The notes beneath the pieces were generated by a model. The model searched no databases. It saw only the letters and a list, made by a program, of their open reading frames with translations, and was not told where the DNA came from. Made by a program: the position numbers and the translations under genes. Source: Fulvimarina manganoxydans (GTDB lineage Bacteria; Pseudomonadota; Alphaproteobacteria; Rhizobiales; Rhizobiaceae). Taken from it: a stretch of 64,000 bases of DNA. Positions within the stretch are counted from its first letter, which is position 1. Each line of letters begins with the position of its first letter. Of the stretch, positions 16,513-25,551 are shown piece by piece. Location of the stretch: assembly GCF_900176465.1 (NCBI RefSeq), contig NZ_FWXR01000011.1, forward strand, positions 82,594 through 146,593, written 5' to 3'.

Positions 16513-17409
16513 ATGCAGGATCGGCTCGAAATGTTCATCACCCTCGTGCGCGAGCGCCATTTCGGCCGCGCCGCCGAGGTCCTCGGCGTGACCCAGCCGA
16601 CTCTCTCCTTCGGCATTCGGGCGCTGGAAGAGCAGCTCGGCGCTCCGCTGGTGCGGCGCGGCTCGCGCTATCAGGGGCTGACCCCGGAAGGCGAGCGGAT
16701 CTACGAACGGGCGCTGAGGATCGTGGCCGAGACCCGCGCGCTGAAGGAGGACGTCCACGGAGCCTCGGGGGAGGTAAGCGGGCAGATCCGGCTCGGCGCC
16801 GTGCCAACGGCCTTGACGCTCGCCGCCGAACTCGTCTCGGCCGCCCAGAAGGCGCATCCCAAGCTCCGCTTTCGCATTCTCTCCCAGACTGCTGGCGAGA
16901 TTGCTGATGGGCTGGGGCGGCTCGATCTGGAAGCGGGCTTGAGCTATGCGCGGCCGGGCGATAGCGAGCTGTTCGACCATGTGCCCTTGGTCGAGGAGCG
17001 CTCCAGTCTCCTCGTCCATCAAAGCCATCCGATGGCCAAGCGGCGCTCGGTCGACTGGGGCGAGGCGGCCTCCCTGCAGCCCTGTCTTCTGACGCCGGGC
17101 ATGACCAATCGCGCGATCGTCGAGACACGGTTTGCCGCCGTTGGCGTCACCATTTCGCCGGCCGTCGACAGCAATTCGATCCTGGCGCTGACCGCTCTCG
17201 TCAAGCTCGGCGATCATGCGATCATTCTGCCCGAACGCCTTGCGCGCTCACTGGCCTCCGGCGCCCCGCTTACGGTCGTGATGATCGAGGACGAGGCCGG
17301 TGATGTCGGCGAGCCCGGCCGGGTGGGCCTGCTTCTGCCCCGGCGCAGCGCCCCGCCGCCCTCGCTCGTCGCTTTCAAAGAGGTGGCGCTACGTCTGGCC
17401 AAAGGGTGA
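16513..17409 (+). CDS. LysR-family transcriptional regulator
   Basis: A 298-residue LysR regulator. An N-terminal winged helix-turn-helix (HFGRAAEVLGVTQPTLSFGIRAL) is followed by the substrate-binding co-inducer domain from about residue 90. ATG 16513 is taken (MQDRLEMFITL), with AAAGG upstream; ATG 16498 and a distal start at 16444 are alternatives, the latter lying inside the terminator stem. It sits directly downstream of the OFA operon on the same strand and probably responds to a small carboxylate, by analogy with oxalate or formate regulators. Confidence 0.88.
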   Translation: MQDRLEMFITLVRERHFGRAAEVLGVTQPTLSFGIRALEEQLGAPLVRRGSRYQGLTPEGERIYERALRIVAETRALKEDVHGASGEVSGQIRLGAVPTALTLAAELVSAAQKAHPKLRFRILSQTAGEIADGLGRLDLEAGLSYARPGDSELFDHVPLVEERSSLLVHQSHPMAKRRSVDWGEAASLQPCLLTPGMTNRAIVETRFAAVGVTISPAVDSNSILALTALVKLGDHAIILPERLARSLASGAPLTVVMIEDEAGDVGEPGRVGLLLPRRSAPPPSLVAFKEVALRLAKG

Positions 17410-17491
17410 GGGCTGCGCAGCTTGGCGCGTCTTCGCTCGGTCGCGCTCAAAGATCGCTGAGGCTTAAGATGTTAATGTCGATGGGGCATTG

Positions 17492-17528
17492 GGCACCCCC
17501 GGCTCGCAAGAACAGAGCCGGGGATGCC
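17492..17528. terminator. Strong hairpin between convergent genes
   Basis: CCCCGGCTC (17497-17505) pairs with GAGCCGGGG (17515-17523). The stem extends by GGCA/TGCC beyond a one-base bulge on each side. It lies between the convergent LysR and hydroxyacid dehydrogenase genes and could act on both transcripts. No T-run is present on either strand. Confidence 0.5.
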
Positions 17529-17549
17529 AAGGCATAAAGCCTTCCGACC

Positions 17550-18497
17550 TCAAACCACCGGCGAGATCAGCGGGTCGCCCTTCAGATGGGCGCGCAGATT
17601 CTTGACGACGAGATCGCCCATGGCCCGGCGCGTCTTGTGGGTCGCGCTGCCCTGGTGGGGGGCGAGGACCACATTGTCGAGGGCAAAAAGCTCTTCCGGC
17701 ACTTTCGGCTCTTCCAGGAAGACGTCGAGCGCTGCGCCGCCGAGCTTGCCGGATTTGAGAAGCTCCACCATGGCCGGCTCGTCGATCAACGTGCCGCGCG
17801 CCATGTTGACGAGGCAGCCATCGGGGCCGAGCGCTTCCATGACGTCGCGCGAGACGATCCCCTTGGTCGAGGCCGAGCCCGGCGCGATGACCACCAGCCA
17901 GTCGACGGCGCGGGCCATTTCGGTGAGGTCGGCATAGAAGGGATAGGGCTCGTCCGCCTGATGGGTGCGGCCGTGATAGACGACTTCCATCTTGAAGACC
18001 TGCGCCCGGCGGGCAATCTCCTTGCCGATGCGGCCGAGGCCGAGAATGCCGACCCGCTTACCCGTGAGTTCGGCGGTCAGGGGATAATTGCCTTTCGACA
18101 CCCAATCGCCGGCTCGCACATAGGCATCGGCCTGAGGAATGCGGCGGCAAAGCGCCAGCATCATGCCGAGGGTCAGTTCGGCGACGGCATCGTTGAGGAC
18201 GTCGGGCGTGTTGGTGACGCGCACATTGTGTTCGCGCGCCGCCTTCACATCGACCGCATCGTACCCGACGCCGAAGGAGGAGATGACCTCCAGCTTCGGC
18301 AGCGCGGCGATGACATCGGCCGAACAGCCATGATGGCCGCCGGTCGCCACGAAGCGGACGCTGTCCTTCAGCTTGTCGAGCATCGCGGCCTTGTCGTCCG
18401 CCTCGAAATAGCGGTGGATGGTGAAGTCCTGTTCGAGGGCTTCCACCATATGGGGCGGGAAGGGCGAGATCTGCAGAAGGTCCGGCTTGTCGGTCAT
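17550..18497 (-). CDS. D-isomer 2-hydroxyacid dehydrogenase (glyoxylate/hydroxypyruvate reductase type)
   Basis: A 315-residue NAD(P)-dependent dehydrogenase. The nucleotide-binding motif is GILGLGRIGKEIARRA. The catalytic residues are Arg in NMARGTLIDE, Glu in FLEEPKVPEEL and His in LAPHQGSAT. Such enzymes reduce glyoxylate or hydroxypyruvate. It is the last gene of a three-gene minus-strand operon (20368 to 17550). Substrate specificity within the family cannot be read reliably. Confidence 0.88.
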   Translation of the reverse strand: MTDKPDLLQISPFPPHMVEALEQDFTIHRYFEADDKAAMLDKLKDSVRFVATGGHHGCSADVIAALPKLEVISSFGVGYDAVDVKAAREHNVRVTNTPDVLNDAVAELTLGMMLALCRRIPQADAYVRAGDWVSKGNYPLTAELTGKRVGILGLGRIGKEIARRAQVFKMEVVYHGRTHQADEPYPFYADLTEMARAVDWLVVIAPGSASTKGIVSRDVMEALGPDGCLVNMARGTLIDEPAMVELLKSGKLGGAALDVFLEEPKVPEELFALDNVVLAPHQGSATHKTRRAMGDLVVKNLRAHLKGDPLISPVV

Positions 18498-18549
18498 GGC
18501 GCGTCCTCGATGGGAAAATGAGGGAAGGGGCGTGAAGACGTGAAGGACG

Positions 18550-19473
18550 TCAGGCGGTCTTTTCGGGTTCTTGAGTGGGGCCGGAGCCGAGGCGCTTGCC
18601 CTCGTTGATGGACTCCAGCCAGAGAAGATAGGCGGAGTGGTCGTGGCGCCCCATCTTCATGTCGCGGGCGAGCGCGTGGAAGGCGTCGCGCGTCTTCTCG
18701 GTCAGCGGCAAGGTCAGGCCCGCAACCTTGGCGACCTCGAGGGCGTTCTCGATGTCCTTCAATTGCAGATGAAGCGGCCCGCCGGGCACGAAATTGCGCT
18801 CCACCATGCGCTCGCCGTGAAGCTCCAGAATACGCGAGGTGGCAAAGCCGCCCATCAGCGCCTGGCGCAGGGCGGCCGGATCGCAGCCGCCTTCCTGGGC
18901 GAGCAGCATCGCTTCGGACACCGCGCCAATGGTCACGGCGACGATCACCTGATTGGCGAGCTTGGCGGTCTGGCCCGCCCCGTGAATGCCCACATGGGTC
19001 GGCCGGCCCATGGCGCAGAGAAGTGCCTCGGCGGTTTGGAAGTCGTCGGCATTGCCACCGGCCATGATGGCGAGATTGCCGTCGATGGCGCCGCGCTCGC
19101 CGCCCGAAACCGGTGCATCGAGATGGCGCCGACCGCGGCTTTCGAGTTCATTGGCATGATCGCGGGCGACGGAGGGCTGGATCGACGACATGTCGATGAA
19201 GAGCGCACCCTCCTTGGAGGCCTCCGCGACGCCTCTCTCGCCGAAATAGATCTCGGTCACGATCGGCGAATTATCGACCATGGTGATGATCGCATCGGCA
19301 TTCTTGACCGCGTCGCGTGGATCGTCCGCGACGGTCGCGACATCGGCGAGCTTCTCGGCCTTGTCCCGCGTGCGGTTCCACACGGTGACCTCGAAGCCCG
19401 CTTTGGCGATGTTGCGGGCCATCGGCGCGCCCATGATGCCCGTTCCGATCAGGGTGACGGTCTTGATTTCCAT
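18550..19473 (-). CDS. 3-hydroxyisobutyrate dehydrogenase family reductase (tartronate semialdehyde reductase-like)
   Basis: A 307-residue beta-hydroxyacid dehydrogenase. It has the N-terminal GTGIMGAPMARNIAKAGF nucleotide-binding motif, the substrate motif DAPVSGGERGA and catalytic Lys in GQTAKLANQ. Relatives reduce tartronate semialdehyde or succinic/methylmalonic semialdehyde. The neighbouring glyoxylate-type dehydrogenase and FAH-family hydrolase favour a sugar-acid or C2/C3 route. Tartronate semialdehyde reductase is the best guess but not proven. Confidence 0.85.
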   Translation of the reverse strand: MEIKTVTLIGTGIMGAPMARNIAKAGFEVTVWNRTRDKAEKLADVATVADDPRDAVKNADAIITMVDNSPIVTEIYFGERGVAEASKEGALFIDMSSIQPSVARDHANELESRGRRHLDAPVSGGERGAIDGNLAIMAGGNADDFQTAEALLCAMGRPTHVGIHGAGQTAKLANQVIVAVTIGAVSEAMLLAQEGGCDPAALRQALMGGFATSRILELHGERMVERNFVPGGPLHLQLKDIENALEVAKVAGLTLPLTEKTRDAFHALARDMKMGRHDHSAYLLWLESINEGKRLGSGPTQEPEKTA

Positions 19474-19525
19474 GGGCGAGCCCTCCTCTTGCCTGCCGCT
19501 TATTCTTGCGTGTGTCGAACCGGCC

Positions 19526-20368
19526 TTAGGCCGGAACGACCACCTGGCTCTGCTCGCCGAGACCCTGGATCGACAGGGTCATCCGGTCGCCCTCCTTCAG
19601 ATAGACCGGCGGCTTCATGCCCATGCCGACGCCCGGAGGCGTGCCCGTCGAGATGACGTCGCCCGGCATCAGGGTCATGAACTGGGAAAGGTAGGAGACG
19701 ACGGTCGGCACGTCGAAGATCAGCGTGTTGGAATTGCCGGTCTGACGACGTTCGCCATTCACGTCGAGCCACATTTCCAGATTGTGCGGATCGCCGACCT
19801 CGTCCCGGGTCACCAGCCAAGGGCCGAGCGGACCGAAGGTGTCGTGGCTCTTGCCCTTGGTCCACTGGCCGGAGCGCTTGGTCTGGAAGTCGCGCTCGGA
19901 AATATCGTTCATGACGGCAAAGCCCGCCACATGGTCCATGGCCTCGTCCTTGGAGACATATTTGGTGCGGCTGCCGATGATGACGGCGAGCTCGACTTCC
20001 CAATCCAGCGCCTTGGACCCGCGCGGCAGTTCCACATCGTCATTCGGGCCGCACAGGGCGTTCAGCGCCTTGGCGAAGACGATCGGCTCCTCCGGCGGCT
20101 CCGCGCCGGTTTCGGCGGCGTGATCCGAATAGTTGAGGCCGATGCACAGGATCTTCTGGAGACCGGAGACGCAGGGACCGAGGCGCGGATTGCCCTCGAC
20201 GGCCGGCAGCGTGGACGGATCGATCTCGGAGAGACGCTTGAGGCCCGCCGGCGAGATGGTGTCGCCGCCGATATCGGGCACGAGGGCTGACAGATCGCGG
20301 ATCTGGCCATTCGCGTCGAGAAGGCCGGGCTTTTCACGCCCGCTCGGTCCATAGCGCAAGAGTTTCAT
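19526..20368 (-). CDS. Fumarylacetoacetate hydrolase (FAH) family protein
   Basis: A 280-residue FAH-fold enzyme with an N-terminal cap (MKLLRYGPSGREKPGLLD) and the metal site provided by Glu/Glu/Asp in EEPIVFAK, DWEVELAVIIG and NDISERD. Close relatives include 2,4-diketo-3-deoxy-L-fuconate hydrolase and ureidoglycolate lyase-like enzymes. ATG 20368 has GGAGG 7 nt upstream; an extension to 20386 is not needed. It is the first gene of the operon, and its promoter region contains the palindrome at 20450. Confidence 0.87.
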   Translation of the reverse strand: MKLLRYGPSGREKPGLLDANGQIRDLSALVPDIGGDTISPAGLKRLSEIDPSTLPAVEGNPRLGPCVSGLQKILCIGLNYSDHAAETGAEPPEEPIVFAKALNALCGPNDDVELPRGSKALDWEVELAVIIGSRTKYVSKDEAMDHVAGFAVMNDISERDFQTKRSGQWTKGKSHDTFGPLGPWLVTRDEVGDPHNLEMWLDVNGERRQTGNSNTLIFDVPTVVSYLSQFMTLMPGDVISTGTPPGVGMGMKPPVYLKEGDRMTLSIQGLGEQSQVVVPA

Positions 20369-20449
20369 GAGACATGCCTCCGTCAAGAATCAGGTCGAAG
20401 CGCCGCTGGAGCGCTTGCAGCGGTCACCGCCATACCGCCTGTCGGTCTT

Positions 20450-20461
20450 AATGTATACATT
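20450..20461. promoter_or_regulatory. Palindromic operator candidate, GntR-type
   Basis: AATGTATACATT is a perfect 12-bp palindrome, 82 nt upstream of the FAH gene and 175 nt upstream of the small lipoprotein gene on the other strand. GntR/FCD-family regulators of sugar-acid catabolism often bind palindromes centred on GTATAC. No GntR gene is visible in this window. Confidence 0.45.
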
Positions 20462-20635
20462 GGTTGGCTGCAAAGGCGATCTCTGGGCGAGAAGGCTGGC
20501 GGAGATGGGCGAAGGAGGCTCTACGCCGAACGCTTTTCCATCCGCCAGAGGCGGCAGTTCCATCGATCGAAGCTTGCGGAGATCGAACGGGCAGCCGATA
20601 GATCGTCATCCGTTCTGATCGTTGGAGATCATCCG

Positions 20636-20773
20636 ATGCGCCTTGCCGCCGCCCTGTCCGCTCTTTCTGCTCTTCTGTTCGTGTCCGCCTGCGCCAGCCC
20701 CTCGCCGGAGGTCCGCAGCGCGAAATGGGAGGACAATGCCGCGCTGATCACCGGACCCGCGACGGAATACTGA
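20636..20773 (+). CDS. Very small lipoprotein
   Basis: A 45-residue protein with an N-terminal signal and lipobox (LLFVSAC at residues 13-19), followed by 26 polar residues ending in ATEY. GGAG lies about 9 nt before the ATG. The family is unknown. Similar tiny entericidin-like or hypothetical lipoproteins are common in alphaproteobacteria. It stands alone between divergent and convergent neighbours. Confidence 0.6.
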   Translation: MRLAAALSALSALLFVSACASPSPEVRSAKWEDNAALITGPATEY

Positions 20774-20816
20774 GGTTGCGCCGGGCGATCGGTCCGACCG
20801 CTCCCTTGCTCCTCAA

Positions 20817-21808
20817 TGCCCGGCCTTGGCCGTGCCGCCGGTGAGGGCGTTCCAGAGCGGCGCGATCACCTTGCCGACGATCGGGATGAGGATCAGACCG
20901 GCCACGAGGCCGACGACACCTGAACCGGCGGCAAAGACCAGCCAATGGATGAAGCCTGACAGGGCCTCGACGGCGTGGGCGACGCTCTCGGCCACGGCCT
21001 CGATGGCGTGTTCGGGGGCGGCAAAGCCATATTCGGCCATGCCATGGACAAGGATGCCGCCGCCGACCCAGATCATCGCGGCGGTGCCGACGATCGCCAG
21101 GATTTTCAGGAAGTAGGGCATGCCGACCACGAGGCCGCGCCCGATCGCCTGGATGACGGCACCGCCGCCGGATTTCGCCATCGCAAGACCCACATCGTCG
21201 GCCTTCACGATCAGTGCGACGCCGCCATAGACCACCACCGTAATGCCGATCGCGACCACGGCGAGGATCACTGCCTTCATCCAGATCGAATCCTCGACCG
21301 GAATGGTGGAGAGGGTGATCGCCATGATCTCGGCGGAGAGAATGAAGTCGGTCTTGATGGCGCTGGAAACCTTCTGGGCCTCCAGGGCGGCCGGATCGGC
21401 AGGCTTGGCGCCGGTCTTGGCCTCATGGGCATGGGCCTTGTGCGGAAACAGCGCCTCGAAGACCTTTTCGGCACCCTCATAGCAGAGATAGAGGCCGCCC
21501 AGCATGAGGAGCGGGGTGATCGCCCAGGGCGCGAAGGCGCCGAGGAGGAGGGCGATCGGCAAAAGGAAGACCAGCTTGTTCTTCAAAGAGCCGAGCGTGA
21601 TCTTCCAAATGATGGGAAGTTCGCGCTCGGGCTTGAAGCCGGTGACATAGCGCGGGGTGACAGCGGCATCGTCGATGACGACGCCGGCCGCCTTGGTGCC
21701 GGCCCGCGCCGCCTGGCCGGCGATATCGTCGAGGGAGGCGGCCGCCACCTTGGCGAGCGACGCCACATCGTCGAGAAGCGCGATCAGTCCGACACTCACC
21801 TTGGCCAC
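20817..21808 (-). CDS. DUF808 (YedI-like) inner-membrane protein
   Basis: A 330-residue membrane protein of the DUF808/YedI family. It starts with the conserved GLIALLDDVASLAKVAAASLDDIA and contains five or six hydrophobic segments, with a Gly-rich C-terminal helix (VGLVAGLILIPIVGKVI). Its function is unknown. The start codon is GTG at 21808 with a poor ribosome-binding site. It is divergent from dnaQ. Confidence 0.85.
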
Positions 21809-22055
21809 CTCGTTCTTCGAGCAAAGAGGGAGGGCCGAGTCGATTCAGCCGCCCGGAACGGGTTATAGTCCGCCAATCGCGGGCGTCGAAGAGCGGGCGT
21901 CCGGCCGACGATCGGGTAAGCGTAAACGAAGCGGGAACAAATGTCGCTTATCGGTGGACGAGCCCCTTCGGCCGCTCCGCCGCTCTTGCCTCGGGCGGTG
22001 CGAACGGGGTTCAAGACACGGCAGGATCAGGCAAGACAGGCAGAAGGTGGCGGAT

Positions 22056-22799
22056 ATGCGCGAGATCGTCTTCGACACCGAGACCACCGGGCTCGACAAC
22101 AGCCTCGACCGGGTGATCGAGATCGGCGGCGTCGAACTCTGGAATCACATTCCGACCGGCAAGACCTTCCATGTCTTCGTCAATCCGGACGGCAAGAAGG
22201 TCGATCCGGCCGCCTTCGACGTCCATGGCATCTCCAACGAATTTCTCACCGACAAGCCGCGCTTTGCCGAGATCGTCGACGACTTCGTCGCTTTCTTCGC
22301 CGATGCCAAGCTGATTGCGCATAACGCCTTCTTCGACGTCGGCTTTCTGAACGCCGAGTTGAAGCGGGTCGGCCAACCGCCGATCGAGCCCTCGGTGGTC
22401 ATCGATACGCTGTCCATGGCACGGCGCAAGTTTCCCATGGCTCCGGCCACGCTCGACGCGCTCTGCTCGCGCTTCTCGATCGATACGAGCCGGCGCGAGA
22501 AGCATGGCGCGCTTCTCGATTCAGAGCTTCTCGCCGACGTCTATATCGAGCTGATCGGCGGTCGCCAGTCGAGCCTCGGCCTGGTCTCGGCCGCCGATGC
22601 CTTGGAGAGCGAAGGCGGCGGGCAGGGGGCGATTTCCGTCGGCCCACGAAAGGTCCCGCTCGCACCGCGCCTCTCCGATGCCGAAAAGGAGCGCCACCGC
22701 GCCTTCATCGCCTCCCTCGGCGACGAAGCCCTGTGGTGGCGCTATCTGCCGCGCGAGGTGGCGGAGGACGAGGTGCCGGCGCTTGCCGCGAATGGCTGA
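22056..22799 (+). CDS. dnaQ: DNA polymerase III epsilon subunit (3'-5' exonuclease)
   Basis: A 247-residue proofreading exonuclease of the DEDDh type. Exo I is FDTETTGLD, Exo II is AHNAFFDVGFLNAEL, and Exo III is KHGALLDSELLADVY with the catalytic His. The C-terminal 60 residues hold the segment that binds the alpha subunit. ATG 22056 is preceded by AGAAGG at suitable distance. It is a single gene, as in related genomes. Confidence 0.95.
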   Translation: MREIVFDTETTGLDNSLDRVIEIGGVELWNHIPTGKTFHVFVNPDGKKVDPAAFDVHGISNEFLTDKPRFAEIVDDFVAFFADAKLIAHNAFFDVGFLNAELKRVGQPPIEPSVVIDTLSMARRKFPMAPATLDALCSRFSIDTSRREKHGALLDSELLADVYIELIGGRQSSLGLVSAADALESEGGGQGAISVGPRKVPLAPRLSDAEKERHRAFIASLGDEALWWRYLPREVAEDEVPALAANG

Positions 22800-22884
22800 G
22801 CGCGGGGGCGTCTCGGGCATGTCCTTCCCGGATTGATCGGCCAAACCGCTAGACTTTGAAAGCGCGGATGCGTCCCGCGACGTT

Positions 22885-23036
22885 TCGGCTTCTCTCTCTT
22901 GGGGAGAAGTGCCGGGAGGCGATGAGGGATAGCCGGGGCCTTGATCAGAGTTATGCCGATCGGCGCAAACCCCCATATTGCTTGAGCTTATTCCCTCATC
23001 CGCCGTTCGCGCATCTTCCCCCCTGGGGAGAAGTCG
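22885..23036. repeat. Imperfect inverted repeat pair (intergenic palindromic element)
   Basis: The arm at 22885-22928 (beginning CGGCTTCTCTCTCTTGGGG, ending GATGAGGGA) is repeated in inverse orientation at 22992-23036. Each arm holds a CTTCTC/GGGGAGAAG half-palindrome. This mosaic of TTCTCCCC and CCCTCATCC blocks is the style of short palindromic intergenic repeats scattered through rhizobial genomes. The whole 22800-23229 gap between dnaQ and minC holds no gene. Confidence 0.6.
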
Positions 23037-23229
23037 TGGGTGCTTGCCGCCGACTGTCGACATCAATCGCCAAAACCTCCAGGGGAGCCGCGGCCGGTCG
23101 CAGTCACGACGTTTTTGTCAGATCCCCGGAACCCCCTGAAAACACGTCAGCCCGGCGCATGCCTCGATCCTTAACGTCTTATCAACCCGAACCTGCCTTC
23201 ATGACGCGATCAACGAACCGTTAAGCAAT

Positions 23230-24009
23230 ATGACCGAGACCTTGACCGATACGCGACCAATCCGGCTGAAGGGACGCTCCTTCCTGGCGATCCAGCTGTC
23301 GCCGGAACTGCCCTTCGACAACTGGCTGGCGCGTCTCGACGACCTGGCGCGTCGCTCGACGGGCTTCTTTCTCGGACGCCCGATCGTGCTCGATGTGGAG
23401 GGGCTGGATCTCGACCAGGATCAGCTGAAGGATCTCATCGCGGAGCTCGGCGAGCGGGGCGTTCGGATCATGGGTATCGAGGGCGCCCGGCCATCGATCC
23501 TCGGCCTCGGCATGCCCCCGGCCATGCGGGGCGGGCGTCCGGCCGCCGACTTCGACCCGCCCGCCGAGACGACGCCCGAACCTGTCGCGGCAACCGGCAA
23601 AGCAGAGCCGGGCGAGGCGAGCGTCATGGAGCGCCCGGCCGAGGCAAAGCCCGCCGCTACGCGCTCCGAGCCCGTCCGGGCAATGCCATCCCTCATCGTC
23701 GATCGGCCGGTCCGCTCGGGCCAGTCGATCATCTTCCCGGAAGGGGACGTCACCGTCCTCGGCGCCGTGTCGTCAGGCGCCGAGATCGTCGCGGGCGGCT
23801 CCATCCACGTCTATGGCGCCCTGAGGGGACGAGCCATGGCCGGCTCGGTCGGGCACTCGGAGGCGCGGATCTTCTGTTCCAAGCTCGAAGCCGAGCTCGT
23901 TGCGATCGACGGGCTCTACAAGATGGCCGAGGACATCGACCGGCGTCTCGTCGGTCAGCCCGTCTGCGTCTCGCTCGATGGCGAGACCATCAAGGCGGAC
24001 CTCATCTAA
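23230..24009 (+). CDS. minC: Septum site-determining protein MinC
   Basis: A 259-residue inhibitor of FtsZ assembly. The N-terminal FtsZ-binding domain spans about 10-100. An Ala/Pro/Glu linker follows (about 105-155). The C-terminal beta-helix spans about 157-259, with GDVTVLGAVSSGAEIVAGG and VYGALRGRA, and binds MinD. It is the first gene of minCDE. The ATG has no strong ribosome-binding site. Confidence 0.94.
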   Translation: MTETLTDTRPIRLKGRSFLAIQLSPELPFDNWLARLDDLARRSTGFFLGRPIVLDVEGLDLDQDQLKDLIAELGERGVRIMGIEGARPSILGLGMPPAMRGGRPAADFDPPAETTPEPVAATGKAEPGEASVMERPAEAKPAATRSEPVRAMPSLIVDRPVRSGQSIIFPEGDVTVLGAVSSGAEIVAGGSIHVYGALRGRAMAGSVGHSEARIFCSKLEAELVAIDGLYKMAEDIDRRLVGQPVCVSLDGETIKADLI

Positions 24010-24054
24010 AGATCAATCTCCCGGCGATGAACGCCGTGGAAGCAGGAGAACGAC

Positions 24055-24870
24055 ATGGCAAAGACGATCGTGGTGACCTCGGGCAAGGGAGGCGTCGGCA
24101 AGACCACCTCGACAGCGGCACTTGGCGCAGCCCTCGCCCAGCGAGGCGATAAGGTCGCCGTGGTGGATTTTGACGTCGGCCTTCGCAATCTCGATCTGGT
24201 GATGGGTGCCGAGCGGCGGGTGGTCTTCGACCTCATCAACGTGCTTCAGGGCGACGCCAAGCTCACCCAGGCGCTGATCCGCGACAAGCGCGTCGAGACG
24301 CTGTTTCTTCTGCCCGCTTCCCAGACCCGCGACAAGGACAACCTCACCGCCGAGGGCGTCGAGCGGGTCATGGAGGAACTGCGCGCCGATTTCGACTGGA
24401 TCATCTGCGATTCGCCGGCCGGCATCGAGCGGGGCGCGACGCTCGCCATGCGCCATGCCGACATCGCGGTCGTGGTGACCAATCCGGAAGTCTCCTCGGT
24501 TCGCGATTCGGACCGCATCATCGGTCTTCTCGACGCCAAGACGGCCAAGGCCGAACGCGGCGAGCGCATCGAGAAGCATCTTCTCCTGACCCGCTACGAC
24601 CCGATCCGGGCCGAGCGCGGCGATATGCTGAAGGTGGACGACGTCATCGAGATTCTGTCGATCCCGCTGCTCGGCATCATCCCCGAATCCATGGACGTGT
24701 TGCGCGCGTCCAATCTCGGCGCACCGGTCACCGTCTGCGATACGCATACGGCGCCCGCCATCGCCTACACCAATGCCGCACGTCGCCTCGCCGGCGAAGA
24801 GGTCCCCATGACCATTCCTGGCGAAAAGCGCGGCTTGTTCGGCAAGTTCTTCGGCCGGAGGGCTGCATGA
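24055..24870 (+). CDS. minD: Septum site-determining ATPase MinD
   Basis: A 271-residue deviant Walker-A ATPase (GKGGVGKTT, signature Lys at 11). The C-terminal amphipathic membrane-targeting helix ([10 protein letters not shown]) is intact. It recruits MinC to the membrane and oscillates with MinE. AGCAGGAGA precedes the ATG, and the stop overlaps minE by 4 nt. Confidence 0.97.
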   Translation: MAKTIVVTSGKGGVGKTTSTAALGAALAQRGDKVAVVDFDVGLRNLDLVMGAERRVVFDLINVLQGDAKLTQALIRDKRVETLFLLPASQTRDKDNLTAEGVERVMEELRADFDWIICDSPAGIERGATLAMRHADIAVVVTNPEVSSVRDSDRIIGLLDAKTAKAERGERIEKHLLLTRYDPIRAERGDMLKVDDVIEILSIPLLGIIPESMDVLRASNLGAPVTVCDTHTAPAIAYTNAARRLAGEEVPMTIPGEKRGLFGKFFGRRAA

Positions 24871-25130
24871 ACCTCTTCAGCTTCTTCCAGAAGCGGTCGA
24901 GCGCGCCGGCGGCGCGCGAACGGCTGCAAATCCTTCTCGCCCATGAACGCGCGACCGTCGGTCATTCCGACCTCGTCGCCATCCTCCGCGAGGAGATCAT
25001 CCAGGTTATCGCCAAGCACATTCAGGTGGATGGCGAAAAGGTCTGCGTGAAGATGGACAAGGGCGACAACGTCTCGACGCTCGAAGTGGATATCGAAATC
25101 CCGGCGAGCGCGAGCCTGCGCGCGGCCTGA
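24867..25130 (+). CDS. minE: Cell division topological specificity factor MinE
   Basis: An 87-residue protein with the N-terminal membrane-binding and MinD-contact segment (FSFFQKR, then [14 protein letters not shown]). The C-terminal dimerisation domain ends in [11 protein letters not shown]. It stimulates MinD ATPase and sets the oscillation. Its start overlaps the minD stop. Confidence 0.96.
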   Translation: MNLFSFFQKRSSAPAARERLQILLAHERATVGHSDLVAILREEIIQVIAKHIQVDGEKVCVKMDKGDNVSTLEVDIEIPASASLRAA

Positions 25131-25230
25131 CGGCCTTCTCTCGCGGAAGGGCGTCGGTCACGCCTGCGATCCACCGCCCGGCGACCGGATCGGCCGCCGG
25201 CGGTTCCTGCCAAGACATGGAGAACCGGAC

Positions 25231-25380
25231 ATGAGCAGAGCCACACTCCTGCAGCGCCTGGACGAGCTTCAGGCCCATCCGAAATTCGCCAAGCGGGACA
25301 TCAAGACCGTCAGCGCCATTCTCTCGCTCGAAGCCCTCGCCCAGCACGTGAAGGTCTGCGAGGAGAGCGCCGCCCGCTGA
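25231..25380 (+). CDS. Small hypothetical helical protein
   Basis: A 49-residue polar protein (MSRATLLQRLDELQAHP start) predicted to be two helices. GGAG lies about 8 nt before the ATG. It lies 100 nt after minE and directly before a strong terminator, so it is probably the last gene of the min transcript. No family was recognised. Confidence 0.5.
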   Translation: MSRATLLQRLDELQAHPKFAKRDIKTVSAILSLEALAQHVKVCEESAAR

Positions 25381-25420
25381 AGGTCAGCGCTCCCGGCGAA
25401 GCAATTCCATCCGATATGAC

Positions 25421-25461
25421 GAGAGCCCGGCGATCACCCATCGCCGGGCTCTCGTCGTTTT
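25421..25461 (+). terminator. Strong intrinsic terminator after the min locus
   Basis: A perfect 14-bp stem (GAGAGCCCGGCGAT, 25421-25434, with its complement at 25440-25453) around a 5-nt loop is followed by GTCGTTTT. Confidence 0.85.
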
Positions 25462-25551
25462 GGGGCATTCGACGTGGCTGTGCGATTTCTGTTGCCGCTC
25501 GGCCTGCCGCGTTCCATGTTCCCGCCACGCAAAACCAGGAGGGGACCGACT

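Noticed and set aside
21934..21938. GGAAC upstream of dnaQ as an EcfG promoter
   Set aside because: No GTT at 16-17 nt spacing (GGAC is found instead).
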